DNA from: an uncultured Pelagibacteraceae bacterium
GTDB lineage: Bacteria > Pseudomonadota > Alphaproteobacteria > Pelagibacterales > AG-422-B15
NCBI GenBank assembly: GCA_902523455.1
Contig: CABYZG010000002.1
Location: 126,378 to 190,377 of the forward strand
Length of the DNA: 64,000 bases
Direction: 5' to 3'
Shown here: positions 26,985-36,236 of the stretch, in pieces
Layout: every line of letters begins with the position of its first letter
Numbering within the stretch: position 1 is the first letter of the stretch
Position numbers and translations under genes: made by a program
The notes under the pieces: generated by a model
What the model was told of the DNA's origin: nothing
Databases searched by the model: none
Seen by the model: only the letters and a program-made list of their open reading frames with translations

Positions 26985-28925
26985 CTACTTGTTCATTCGA
27001 TTTTCAACAAGATCATTAACCACAGCTGGTTCCGCTAATGTAGATGTATCACCTAAATTACTGTAATCATTTTCAGCAATCTTTCTTAAAATTCTTCTCA
27101 TAATTTTTCCTGATCGAGTTTTTGGAAGTCCGGGTGCCCATTGTATTAAATCAGGTGATGCGATTGGGCCAATTTCTTTTCGAACCCATGCAACAAGTTC
27201 TTTATACAATTCATCTGATGTTTCTTCCCCTGCATTAAGTGTCACGTATGCATAGATGCCTTGGCCTTTTATGTCATGAGGGTAACCAACAACAGCTGCC
27301 TCACTAACTTTTGGATGAGCAACGAGAGCTGATTCAACTTCTGCTGTTCCCATTCTGTGACCAGATACATTTATGACATCATCTACTCTTCCGGTGATCC
27401 AGTAATATCCATCTTCATCTCTTCTACACCCATCACCTGTAAAATATTTTCCATCGAATTGAGAGAAATACGTTTCAATGAATCTTTTGTGATCTCCGTA
27501 AACTGTTCTCATTTGACCAGGCCAAGAATCCGCTAAACAGAGAGAACCCTCGCAGGCTCCTTCAAGAATTTTTCCTTCAGCATCTAAAATTTCAGGTTTG
27601 ACACCAAAGAAAGGTTTTGTTGCCGAACCTGGTTTCTGTGCAATTGCGCCAGGAAGAGGTGTAATTAAAATTCCACCTGTTTCTGTTTGCCACCACGTGT
27701 CAACAATCGGACATTTTTTGTCACCAACGACATTATAATACCACATCCACGCTTCAGGATTAATTGGCTCACCAACTGTTCCAAGCAGTTTTAGAGATGA
27801 TCTACTGGTTTTTTTAACAGGATCTTCGCCTTCTCTCATTAGCGCTCTAATTGCAGTTGGTGCAGTGTAGAAAATATTAATTTTGTGTTTATCGACCACT
27901 TCCCAAAAACGAGAGGCGCTAGGATAGTTTGGGACACCTTCAAACATGACAGTGACGGCACCATTCGCTAACGGGCCATATACAATGTAACTGTGCCCTG
28001 TAACCCAACCTACATCTGCCGTGCACCAATAAACGTCTCCATCTTTATAATCAAAGACATATTGATGTGTCATCGAGGCGTAAACCATATAACCACCAGT
28101 GGTGTGCATAACTCCTTTTGGTTTGCCAGTTGATCCAGATGTATACAATATAAAGAGAGGATCTTCTGCTGACATTTCTTCAGGTGGACAATCATCAGAT
28201 TCTTTTTCAGTTAGTTCATGATACCAAACATCTCTATCGTCGACCCAACCAATATCTCCACCTGTTCTTTTAACAACAATACAATGACGAACTCCACCCG
28301 AGATAGAAATAGCTTCATCTGTATTTTTCTTCAATGGAATTGCTTTGCCCCCTCTTACGCCTTCATCCGCAGTGATCACAATATCTGATTTGCAATCACT
28401 TATTCTTCCAGCTAATGAGTCTGGAGAAAAGCCACCAAATACAACAGAATGAATTGCACCAATCCTTGTGCACGCCAACATTGCGAACGCCGCTTCAGGA
28501 ATCATTGGCATATAAATAGTTACACGATCACCTTTTTTAACACCAAGTGATTTCATGCCGTTAGCAAGCTTTGATACCTCACTGTGTAATTCTTTATAAG
28601 ATATGTGTTTTGAATCTGCTGGATCATCGCCTTCCCAAATGATCGCGGTTTGATCTGCTTTATCTTTTAAATGCCTGTCAATACAATTGCTTGATGCGTT
28701 GAGTGTACCGTCGTAGTACCACTTGATTGAAAAATTATCTTTATTGTAAGAAACGTCTTTTACTTTTGTATATGGTTTAATCCAATCAATTCTTTTACCG
28801 TGCTCACTCCAAAATTCTTCATTGTTGCTGAGAGAATTTTCATACCATTCATTATATTTAGTGGAATTAACCTGAGCTTCTGCAGACCATTCACTGCTTA
28901 CTTCAAACTTTTCATTTTCACTCAT
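26985..28925 (-). CDS. acs: Acetyl-CoA synthetase
   Basis: A 646-residue AMP-forming enzyme that activates acetate with ATP and CoA. Motifs include the P-loop-like [20 protein letters not shown], the WWQTETGGI segment, [22 protein letters not shown] and the C-terminal [16 protein letters not shown] with the acetylation-prone lysine. Length is the usual 640-660 residues. It would feed acetate into the TCA cycle with aconitase (also in this window). It lies between the EVE gene and the cupin; spacing of 6-12 bases suggests one transcript. Confidence 0.97.
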   Translation of the reverse strand: MSENEKFEVSSEWSAEAQVNSTKYNEWYENSLSNNEEFWSEHGKRIDWIKPYTKVKDVSYNKDNFSIKWYYDGTLNASSNCIDRHLKDKADQTAIIWEGDDPADSKHISYKELHSEVSKLANGMKSLGVKKGDRVTIYMPMIPEAAFAMLACTRIGAIHSVVFGGFSPDSLAGRISDCKSDIVITADEGVRGGKAIPLKKNTDEAISISGGVRHCIVVKRTGGDIGWVDDRDVWYHELTEKESDDCPPEEMSAEDPLFILYTSGSTGKPKGVMHTTGGYMVYASMTHQYVFDYKDGDVYWCTADVGWVTGHSYIVYGPLANGAVTVMFEGVPNYPSASRFWEVVDKHKINIFYTAPTAIRALMREGEDPVKKTSRSSLKLLGTVGEPINPEAWMWYYNVVGDKKCPIVDTWWQTETGGILITPLPGAIAQKPGSATKPFFGVKPEILDAEGKILEGACEGSLCLADSWPGQMRTVYGDHKRFIETYFSQFDGKYFTGDGCRRDEDGYYWITGRVDDVINVSGHRMGTAEVESALVAHPKVSEAAVVGYPHDIKGQGIYAYVTLNAGEETSDELYKELVAWVRKEIGPIASPDLIQWAPGLPKTRSGKIMRRILRKIAENDYSNLGDTSTLAEPAVVNDLVENRMNK

Positions 28926-28937
28926 AAGGAAATTATA

Positions 28938-29354
28938 TTATTTGATACCACCGAGATTGCAAATAATTGTCCACGACTTTTTGTCAATTGGCATAACCGA
29001 GAGGCGCGACTGTTTAACCAAGGCTAGGTGATTGAGTTTTGGATGCTCTTTTATTTGAGATAGGTTTACTTTACTTTTAAGAGCTTTCACAGCTGCTACG
29101 GATACCATGCCAAAACGCTTTGATTTATCTGTAGGATCAGGATGATATTTCTTAACGACCTTAACGATGCCGACAATATCTCTTTCTTTGACCGAGTGAT
29201 AAAAAAAACAAAGATCGCCTATCTCCATTTTTTTCATATTGTTGGATGCTTGATAATTTCTCACACCATCCCAGCCTTCACCTTTACTCCCAGCTTTTAC
29301 TTGCTCTTCCCATGACCATGTTTCAGGCTCAGATTTCATTAACCAGTAGTTCAT
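28938..29354 (-). CDS. EVE domain protein
   Basis: A 138-residue protein made only of an EVE domain (PUA-like fold). The opening NYWLMKSEPETWSWEEQ and then GEGWDGVRNYQASNNMKKMEIGDLCFFYHS are the defining motifs; the last part has HLALVKQSRLSVMPI. EVE domains are believed to bind modified bases in DNA or RNA. The position just after gpsA and tsaD is a common alphaproteobacterial arrangement. Whether it acts on tRNA, given the tsaD neighbour, is open. Confidence 0.92.
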   Translation of the reverse strand: MNYWLMKSEPETWSWEEQVKAGSKGEGWDGVRNYQASNNMKKMEIGDLCFFYHSVKERDIVGIVKVVKKYHPDPTDKSKRFGMVSVAAVKALKSKVNLSQIKEHPKLNHLALVKQSRLSVMPIDKKSWTIICNLGGIK

Positions 29355-29355
29355 T

Positions 29356-30354
29356 TTATTCCTTTGTGATTGGTCTATTCAAGAGTTCTTGAATTGTAAC
29401 ATCAATATTTTTCTTTCGGTATAAAACTTTGTAAATAGCGTCATTGATTGGCAAATCCAATTTTTTTTCAATAGATAGTTTTTTTAATGCCCTAACAGTG
29501 AATACTCCCTCAGCGATTGAAAACTTTTTTTCAATTATTTGATTAAGTGTTTTACCTTTTGCAAGATCAATTCCTAAAGAAAAATTTCTAGACTCTTTAG
29601 AGGAGCAAGTAAGAAATAAATCTCCCATACCAGACAGTCCAGCAAGTGTACTCTTTTTTGCGTTCATGGATTGGGCTACAATTTTTATTTCTGCAAAACT
29701 TCTAGATATAATTGAAGCAACCGCGTTTTCACCATATTTTTTTCCAAAGACAATCCCACTAGCTATTGCATAAATGTTTTTTAAAGCTCCCGCTATTTGC
29801 GATCCAATAATATCATCAGATAAATAGGGTCTTAATGTTGGAGACTTGATGAGTTGAGCAATTTGATTTGCAACTTGATCGCTTTTAGAAGCAACGACAG
29901 TAGCGGCTGGTAAACCCTTTGCAATCTCAGCTGCAAAATTTGGTCCTGAGATTATTGCAACCTTATTTTTTGGAAATATTGAATTTACTATTTCACTTGG
30001 CAATTTCAAAGTATTCATTTCTATTCCTTTGGAGCAACAAACAAACAACGCTTTAGTTCCAATCTTTTTTTTTAGCTTCAACAAATTAGTAGATAAATAT
30101 TGAACAGGGGAGACCAAAAAAAGAATTTCACATTTTGCAACATCAATAATTGATGTAGTGCACTCTATTTTTTTACTTAATTTTATTTTTGGTAAATATC
30201 TCTTATTTTCAGATAGTTTGTTGATGTTATCGCAAACACTTTTCTCTTTCGCCCACAAAATAACTTTCTCTTTTTTAGCTATAATGTTTGCTAATGCGGT
30301 TCCCCATGCACCACTACCAATTACGCCAATTTTATATACTTTCCTATCCTTCAA
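29356..30354 (-). CDS. gpsA: Glycerol-3-phosphate dehydrogenase (NAD(P)+)
   Basis: A 332-residue enzyme that makes sn-glycerol-3-phosphate from dihydroxyacetone phosphate for phospholipids. It starts with TTG, and IGVIGSGAWGTALANIIA is the Rossmann motif. The catalytic region GALKNIYAIASGIVFGKKYGENA has the active-site lysine, and AGLSGMGDLFLTCSSKESRNFSLG is the second signature. The start overlaps the tsaD 3' end by 11 bases, so the two are probably translated together. It is followed by the EVE gene after one base. Confidence 0.95.
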   Translation of the reverse strand: MKDRKVYKIGVIGSGAWGTALANIIAKKEKVILWAKEKSVCDNINKLSENKRYLPKIKLSKKIECTTSIIDVAKCEILFLVSPVQYLSTNLLKLKKKIGTKALFVCCSKGIEMNTLKLPSEIVNSIFPKNKVAIISGPNFAAEIAKGLPAATVVASKSDQVANQIAQLIKSPTLRPYLSDDIIGSQIAGALKNIYAIASGIVFGKKYGENAVASIISRSFAEIKIVAQSMNAKKSTLAGLSGMGDLFLTCSSKESRNFSLGIDLAKGKTLNQIIEKKFSIAEGVFTVRALKKLSIEKKLDLPINDAIYKVLYRKKNIDVTIQELLNRPITKE

Positions 30355-31420
30355 CAGCTCTTTTACCCTTCATGAATACAGCATTCTTATCAAGCGGCCA
30401 TCTTGGTTTTGGTTTAAAATTTGACTTATTGAATTTTCCTCTCTCAAACCTCTCTATCCCTGCATAAGCAATCATTGCGCCATTGTCTGTGCAATATTTA
30501 ATTGAAGGAAACAGGAATTCACAATCTTCCAATTTACCGAGTTCTTCAAGTGTATGACGAATACTTTTATTTGCAGCTACACCGCCTGCAACAACGACTT
30601 TTATATTATTTTTTGACTTAACTATTTTTTTATATTCATCGATGGCATTCTTTGTCTTTCTGTAAATTATTTTATTTATTGTTTTTTGAAATGAAGCCGA
30701 CATATCTTTTTTAAATCTTTCTGTACATTTATTTTTGGCAACTATATTGGCAACGGCTGATTTTAATCCAGCAAACGAGAAGTGGGCATTTTTTTCACGT
30801 ATAAGAGGCATTGGTAGTGCAAAGCGATCCCCATCTCCTTTCATTGCATACTTTTCGATTTCAGGTCCGCCAGGATAACCTAACTTCAAAAGTCGTGCAG
30901 TTTTGTCAAAAGCCTCGCCAAGTGCATCGTCTATAGTTGTTCCAATCCGTTTGTACGAGTTAAAACTCTTTATTATTGTAAATTCTGTATGACCACCAGA
31001 TACAAGCAGCAAAAGATATGGATATGCTATGTCTTTTTCTAATTTAATTGAAAGTGCGTGACCCTCTAAGTGATTAACTGCAATAAATGGCTTATTTAAA
31101 AAATGTGCCAGTGTTTTGCCAGCTACTACACCGACTAATAATCCTCCAAGTAAGCCTGGACCCGCTGTAGCTGCAATCGCGTTTAACTGTTTTAAATTGA
31201 TTTTTGCTTTCTTAAGAGCCATGACAATCAGTTTATCAATTACGTCGGAGTGAGCTCGAGCGGCTAATTCAGGCACTACGCCACCATAAAATTTATGGAT
31301 ATCAATTTGAGATTTTACAATGTTTGATAAAACCTTAATTTTATTACCAGTTTTTTCGACAATGGACACTGATGTTTCATCACAACTAGACTCAATACCG
31401 ATTACCCGAATTTTTTTCAT
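30344..31420 (-). CDS. tsaD: tRNA N6-adenosine threonylcarbamoyltransferase TsaD
   Basis: A 358-residue enzyme that, with TsaB/TsaE and TsaC, adds the threonylcarbamoyl group to A37 of ANN-decoding tRNAs. The N-terminal IGIESSCDETSVSIV and the metal site VNHLEGHALS (H-x-E-G-H) are present, followed by LLLVSGGHTEF and TIDDALGEAFDKTARLLKLGYPGGPEIE. The C-terminal VVAGGVAANKSIR is also there. mtaB, which acts on the same t6A base, lies at the far end of the window. tsaD is divergent from hemC across 93 bases, a layout often seen in Alphaproteobacteria. Confidence 0.97.
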   Translation of the reverse strand: MKKIRVIGIESSCDETSVSIVEKTGNKIKVLSNIVKSQIDIHKFYGGVVPELAARAHSDVIDKLIVMALKKAKINLKQLNAIAATAGPGLLGGLLVGVVAGKTLAHFLNKPFIAVNHLEGHALSIKLEKDIAYPYLLLLVSGGHTEFTIIKSFNSYKRIGTTIDDALGEAFDKTARLLKLGYPGGPEIEKYAMKGDGDRFALPMPLIREKNAHFSFAGLKSAVANIVAKNKCTERFKKDMSASFQKTINKIIYRKTKNAIDEYKKIVKSKNNIKVVVAGGVAANKSIRHTLEELGKLEDCEFLFPSIKYCTDNGAMIAYAGIERFERGKFNKSNFKPKPRWPLDKNAVFMKGKRAVEG

Positions 31421-31513
31421 ATCAAAATCTACTCTTTCACGAATTTGAATTAATTTACGCTAATTAATATATACTATGAAATCAATGATATATATTTTTA
31501 ACGTTGAAGCGTA

Positions 31514-32479
31514 ATGTCAAAATTAAACAAAATTTTTATTGGTATTAGAGAAAGCAAATTATCAAGGGCTCAAACAGAAATATTTATAAAAGAAGCTAAT
31601 AAAAGTGAATATATAAAAGATAACTACTGTTTTGAGATCAAAACAATCAAAACAACTGGAGATATACATAATACGCACCGTCTGGATCGATTAGGAGGAA
31701 AGGGACTCTTTATAAAGGAGATTGAGGAACAGATTTTATCTGGAACTATCGATTTGGGTATCCACTCGCTCAAAGATGTTCCTTCACAAGACACTATCGA
31801 TGAGCTTGAACTTATTTATTGGAGTGAAAGAGTAAAGTCTAACGATGTTTTAATATCAAACTCAGGAAAAAAAATTACTGAATTAGAACCAGGCTCCATT
31901 GTTGGCACCAGTTCAATAAGAAGAAGGGCACAAATTTTAAATTTACGTCAAGACCTGAACATTAAGCTACTGAGGGGCAATGTAGACACACGTTTGAAAA
32001 AGTTAAGGAACAAGGAATATGATGCAATAATATTGAGTCATGCAGGTCTTACGAGGATGGGATTGGAAAGTGAGATTACTGAAGTACTTGAATTTAACAA
32101 TTTCTTGCCAGCTGCATGTCAAGGGGTAGTCGCGGTACAAGCAAAAAAAAATTTTGTTTTAAAAAAAATAATTGGTGCACTCAGTAATAAAATATCAGAG
32201 GAAGAGTCAACAGCTGAGAGATTGGTTTTAAAAAAAATTAATGCGAATTGTAACAGTCCTGTTTCTGTTTATGCAAAGATTTTAGATGGAGGAGTAACAA
32301 TCAAATGTGAAATATTTGAACACTCAGGAAATAAAATATTTCAAAGCTCTTTATCGGCTGACAAAAACAATATTAAAGAACTAAGCATAAGTCTTGCAAA
32401 TGATATTATTAGATCAGTCGGTCAAAAAAAATTAAATGAATTAGATGTTCTAAAAGATGATTTTACTTACCAGGCATAA
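31514..32479 (+). CDS. hemC: Hydroxymethylbilane synthase (porphobilinogen deaminase)
   Basis: A 321-residue enzyme that joins four porphobilinogens into a linear tetrapyrrole. The active-site segment LGIHSLKDVP is at 82-90, GTSSIRRRAQ at 131-140 and the LPAACQGVVAVQA segment at 198-210. The dipyrromethane cofactor cysteine is Cys246 in NANCNSPVSVYA. The 3' end overlaps hemD by 23 bases, so the two make consecutive heme steps from one message. The gene starts with ATG just after a GAAGCG sequence. Confidence 0.96.
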   Translation: MSKLNKIFIGIRESKLSRAQTEIFIKEANKSEYIKDNYCFEIKTIKTTGDIHNTHRLDRLGGKGLFIKEIEEQILSGTIDLGIHSLKDVPSQDTIDELELIYWSERVKSNDVLISNSGKKITELEPGSIVGTSSIRRRAQILNLRQDLNIKLLRGNVDTRLKKLRNKEYDAIILSHAGLTRMGLESEITEVLEFNNFLPAACQGVVAVQAKKNFVLKKIIGALSNKISEEESTAERLVLKKINANCNSPVSVYAKILDGGVTIKCEIFEHSGNKIFQSSLSADKNNIKELSISLANDIIRSVGQKKLNELDVLKDDFTYQA

Positions 32480-33179
32480 AGAAGAAAATCTTTTTATTAA
32501 AAAGAAACTCTTAACTAAAAATATAAACTCAATCAGTGAACCAATTACTCATGTAAGTCATCTCTCAAAAAAATTACAAGCAGAAAATAAAAAAGTATTT
32601 TTAGTTGGAAGTCAGCAGACATTAAAAACAATCAAACTCAAAAAAAACCTAAAGTATTTGAATAAATCTATTTTTTTTATTATTGGAAAAAAAAGCGCAT
32701 CACATTTTAAGAAACTTAAATTAAAAGTTAAGTTAGTTGGAATTGATAGTACTGATTTGGTCTCTAAGATTAAAAAAAATAAAATCTATAAAGATCATAA
32801 AATTGAGTATCTTTGCAGCAACATAAATAATTCATCACTGATTGCAGATTTAAAAAAAACAAAAAAAGAAATTAAAAAAAATATTCTCTATAAAATTACA
32901 CCAAAAAAACATTTCCAGAAAAGAACACTCAGTTCTCTAAATCATGATAAAATTAAAGTTGTGATGCTTTTTTCAAAGTTCAACTGCGATACCTTTTTAA
33001 AAATATGCAAACACCACAAGATCCAAAAAAAAAATTTATGTAAGATCCATTTTATTACGATGAGCAAACGCAATTCGTCCAAACTCATTAAACTTGGCAT
33101 GCAAGTAAGTTGGCCAGCAAAACCAGAACTTCTTCCAATGATTAAATTGGCAATTAAAAAGTATAAATCTAACTTCTAA
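32457..33179 (+). CDS. hemD: Uroporphyrinogen-III synthase (divergent HemD)
   Basis: A 240-residue protein that overlaps hemC, which is the main reason for the call. It starts ILLTRHKEEN as HemD proteins do, contains VFLVGSQQTLKTI where the family has a VFTSxxAV strand, and ends near SWPAKPELLPMIKLAIKKY, matching the A-xxPT-x-x-LLxAI ending. HemD closes and inverts ring D of the tetrapyrrole. Sequence conservation is very low even for this divergent family, and lysine makes up roughly a fifth of residues, including many AAAAAA runs in the DNA. The frame is intact. Confidence 0.75.
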   Translation: MILLTRHKEENLFIKKKLLTKNINSISEPITHVSHLSKKLQAENKKVFLVGSQQTLKTIKLKKNLKYLNKSIFFIIGKKSASHFKKLKLKVKLVGIDSTDLVSKIKKNKIYKDHKIEYLCSNINNSSLIADLKKTKKEIKKNILYKITPKKHFQKRTLSSLNHDKIKVVMLFSKFNCDTFLKICKHHKIQKKNLCKIHFITMSKRNSSKLIKLGMQVSWPAKPELLPMIKLAIKKYKSNF

Positions 33180-33187
33180 AGATCTAG

Positions 33188-33208
33188 TGTTATTTTTATA
33201 ACATTTTT
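33188..33208 (+). terminator. Weak terminator-like hairpin after hemD
   Basis: TGTTAT (33188-33193) pairs with ATAACA (33198-33203) around four T residues, and five T residues follow. The stem is short and AT-rich, so termination is only possible, not certain. Confidence 0.35.
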
Positions 33209-33255
33209 GAGTGACAAAATTCTGCTGGATAAAACCTCATTATGCGTACAAATTA

Positions 33256-33314
33256 TTTTTTGGCTGTTTTTAGGGATTTATTTTTGTTTCAATTCAATTA
33301 CAGCCACTAAAAAA
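33256..33314. promoter_or_regulatory. Imperfect long inverted repeat upstream of the DUF1302 gene
   Basis: TTTTTTGGCTGT (33256-33267) can pair with ACAGCC plus AAAAAA (33300-33314) if three bases bulge out of the right arm. It lies about 100 bases before the DUF1302 start, in the 234-base gap after hemD. It could be a leader hairpin or a protein-binding site. The rest of this gap shows no other gene. Confidence 0.3.
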
Positions 33315-33413
33315 CAAGTATTTTCCGATGTTTAATTGCTTGACTAAATTTGTTTTTTTAAGTTCAATGGTTCAATATTTAATTGTAATAGGTACATAGG
33401 GGGACTTATTTAT

Positions 33414-36218
33414 ATGTCAACGAACAATATTTTTGGGTCATTTGTAAAGATACTATTTGCTGTATCACTTTTGCAAATGTCATCTATCGCTGTAAAAGCT
33501 AACGACTTAAGCTTTGGTGGCTTTGAAGGAACGTTATCAACAATTGTATCTTCAGGTGTTGCAATTCGAACTGAAGATAATAGCTGCAGACTAATATCAG
33601 GAGACTCACTTAACCCTGATGGTGCTGGCGCGGAAGACAGATCAGCTACTGTTGGTTTCGTTGGTCATTACGCAGACAATGGAAATGGTGGTTGTAATAT
33701 TTATGAAACTGACACGTATGGTAATACTTCATCAAAAACCATTTCAAGAGTTAATTCAAACCAGGATGATGGTAAATTAAACTTTGGTAAAGGTGATGTG
33801 TTTGATGGCGGTAATACTATTTCGTTAAGTTACTTTGGTACTAATAGCCAAGGTGTTAGCTTAAACCTCTCAGGTACAGCTTACTACAACGCTGCTTTAG
33901 ATTTTAACGATCCAACATTTAAAGCATTCACTACAGATCAAAAAGATTATTTTGAAAATCAATACAAGCTTGGTAATGCTTATGTCAGTGTCCCTCTTAC
34001 TGATAGTGTAAGTATTACAGCTGGAAACTATATTCAGTCACAAGGTGTGACTGCTTTATTGCCAATCGGTGTAAATGTTGTTAACCCAGTGAACCTACCC
34101 CTATTACGTTCACCAGGTGCACAATTAAAAGACGCACTGCTTCCTCAAGCAATGATTGGAATGACTGCATTTATGGATAATGGCATAACGTTAGATGCTT
34201 ATTATCAGATTGAACAAAAAGAAGTTGAAATTGACGCCGCGGGATCTTTCTATGGCAGTGACTTTGTTGGAAAATATTCAAGCACTGACTTGATGAATTC
34301 GCCAAACTACAGAGAGAATAAAAATATTCCTTTTGCTGGAAACTATCACGACGCAGCAACATGTTTTGCTGACGGTATAACTGGTCAATGTAAAGATACT
34401 CAATTATGGGCTGGTCTTGCAACAGATGGTACTGGTACGCCTACTAATAGTGGAGAAGGCGCTCTTCACTTAAACTATGCTCAACTTGGTGGTGGTGGAT
34501 CAGCATTATTACTTGCTGGTTGGAACGCCCTTAATGATCCTGAAACATCTGGCGTGGCTGATGCAACAGACCTTGATAGTTTAATCACTAACTCACTAAC
34601 TGCTGCAAGCGCTACGATGCTATATTCAGGACCGGGTGCTCAGAATACTGGTGTCACTCTAACTGATGCTCAAATTAATGGTTCACTTACAAGATTGTAT
34701 TCTCAGTGGAGAGGTGTTGGTCATACTTCTGGTTTAGTCTCAGTTGCACGTGCAGCTGACGTCAAAGCTGATGACAGTGGACAATATGGTATTAACCTAT
34801 CAGGATATCTTGATGATATTGGTCAAGGTGTTGAGTGGGGACTATATTTTAATAACTCACATTCTAACGCTCCAAGAGTACGTTTCTTAACAATTGCTGA
34901 TGGATATGCATCAACACTTTATTCAATGTATGCCATTCAAGATGGATCAAAGGATTACACAGATAGTGACGTCAGTGCGTTTGAGCAGGCACAAGCAAGT
35001 GTTGCTTATGGTTCATTAATTTGTGGAGTTGTTTATAAAGCTGGTTTGGGATCTGCTGCTCCATATGCATCGTTTAACGCAACGGCTGCAGAAGGTATTT
35101 CTACAGCGTCTTATGTACATGACCCTGAAGCATGTTACGCGTTTATGAATACTGCTGGTGGCTTAGCATATCAAAAACAATTAGCAGGTATTACATCAAC
35201 TACTTATGCAAGTTTAGCAGAAGCACAAGCAGCTGTTCATGCACAAGCAACGGGTGCGACTAACGGTGCAATAGCAACTCTTGGATTTGGTAACGCCGCT
35301 CGATATCAGATTTACTATCCTGAGGATATTCAAACAATCGGTGCTTCTGTTTCAACTGGAGTGGGTTCATGGGCAACAAACTATGAAGTTGCATTCAGAC
35401 CTGACTATCCATTCCAAATCTCAGTGCCTCAATTGTTGTTAAATGTTTACGACTCAACTGGTGGTACAATGATTCAGAACTTAACTAGCTATGCAACAGC
35501 TGGTGCTAATCAGAGTGCCTTAGCGGCTGCTAACGCTTTATCACTCAATAAATGGTCGTCTCAACCTAACTGTGATATCTCATCTGCAACTGGTAAAATG
35601 TCCACTGAAATGTCTGGATATGCAACTTGTGATGGAACAGCCGAGTTTGATGCTTGGACGTTCGATTTTAACGCTGCGAGATCATTTACACCGTCAGACC
35701 CAATCGCTGCTAATGCAGGGGCTGATGGCGGTTTTGTTCTCGTTGAAATCGGAGCAGTTTGGATCCCTGACTTAGATTCAAAGCAGGGACTAGTTTCAAC
35801 AAATCACCAAGCATTTGGACATGATAACTATGGCGGTGGATGTGTAGACATCGCTGGAACAAGCAGTCTTGCAGTTCAAAGCAACGCACTATTTGGTGAT
35901 GGCTATTGTGAGAACAATTCAGAAGCTGATCAGTTGGCAATGACTAGTCGTATTAGAGCTGGCTTAAGCTACTTTAACTTTTATAATTCTCCGTGGACTT
36001 TCTCACCATCAATAGGCATTGATTATGACTTCTCTGGTAATGGAGCGTCATCTTTAGGCGGTTATGTTGAGGATGAAATGAGCATTACACTTGGAAGTTC
36101 ATTCTCTAATGGCGGAACATCTATAAGTTTAAACTACGTTGCTGAACTTGGTGATTATGAAGATAACACCAGCTCTGATAGAGATTATCTCTCAGCAACT
36201 GTTTCACATGCATTTTAA
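33414..36218 (+). CDS. DUF1302 family outer-membrane protein
   Basis: A 934-residue secreted protein. AGGGGGA before the ATG at 33414 is a strong ribosome site. A signal peptide (about residues 1-29, ending VKA-ND) leads to LSFGGFEGTLSTIVSSGVAIR, the family opening. Beta-strand patterns run through the protein and it ends ATVSHAF, a barrel-type terminal phenylalanine. Ten cysteines occur in the mature part, including GGC, GQC and GGGC contexts, so disulfides are likely. It precedes DUF1329 and a YCF48-like protein, the classical trio that is often joined to an RND exporter for hydrophobic compounds. It is longer than most DUF1302 proteins I know. The role is unproven. Confidence 0.85.
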   Translation: MSTNNIFGSFVKILFAVSLLQMSSIAVKANDLSFGGFEGTLSTIVSSGVAIRTEDNSCRLISGDSLNPDGAGAEDRSATVGFVGHYADNGNGGCNIYETDTYGNTSSKTISRVNSNQDDGKLNFGKGDVFDGGNTISLSYFGTNSQGVSLNLSGTAYYNAALDFNDPTFKAFTTDQKDYFENQYKLGNAYVSVPLTDSVSITAGNYIQSQGVTALLPIGVNVVNPVNLPLLRSPGAQLKDALLPQAMIGMTAFMDNGITLDAYYQIEQKEVEIDAAGSFYGSDFVGKYSSTDLMNSPNYRENKNIPFAGNYHDAATCFADGITGQCKDTQLWAGLATDGTGTPTNSGEGALHLNYAQLGGGGSALLLAGWNALNDPETSGVADATDLDSLITNSLTAASATMLYSGPGAQNTGVTLTDAQINGSLTRLYSQWRGVGHTSGLVSVARAADVKADDSGQYGINLSGYLDDIGQGVEWGLYFNNSHSNAPRVRFLTIADGYASTLYSMYAIQDGSKDYTDSDVSAFEQAQASVAYGSLICGVVYKAGLGSAAPYASFNATAAEGISTASYVHDPEACYAFMNTAGGLAYQKQLAGITSTTYASLAEAQAAVHAQATGATNGAIATLGFGNAARYQIYYPEDIQTIGASVSTGVGSWATNYEVAFRPDYPFQISVPQLLLNVYDSTGGTMIQNLTSYATAGANQSALAAANALSLNKWSSQPNCDISSATGKMSTEMSGYATCDGTAEFDAWTFDFNAARSFTPSDPIAANAGADGGFVLVEIGAVWIPDLDSKQGLVSTNHQAFGHDNYGGGCVDIAGTSSLAVQSNALFGDGYCENNSEADQLAMTSRIRAGLSYFNFYNSPWTFSPSIGIDYDFSGNGASSLGGYVEDEMSITLGSSFSNGGTSISLNYVAELGDYEDNTSSDRDYLSATVSHAF

Positions 36219-36236
36219 TTTAGGAAAGGTTAAAAA

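Noticed and set aside
32860..32920. Possible frameshift in hemD from long A runs
   Set aside because: The frame is open through all runs and the ends match HemD, so no disruption is visible.
33361..33376. Tandem GTTCAATG/GTTCAATA direct repeat before the DUF1302 gene
   Set aside because: Only two partial copies of eight bases in AT-rich sequence; a repeat or promoter cannot be supported.
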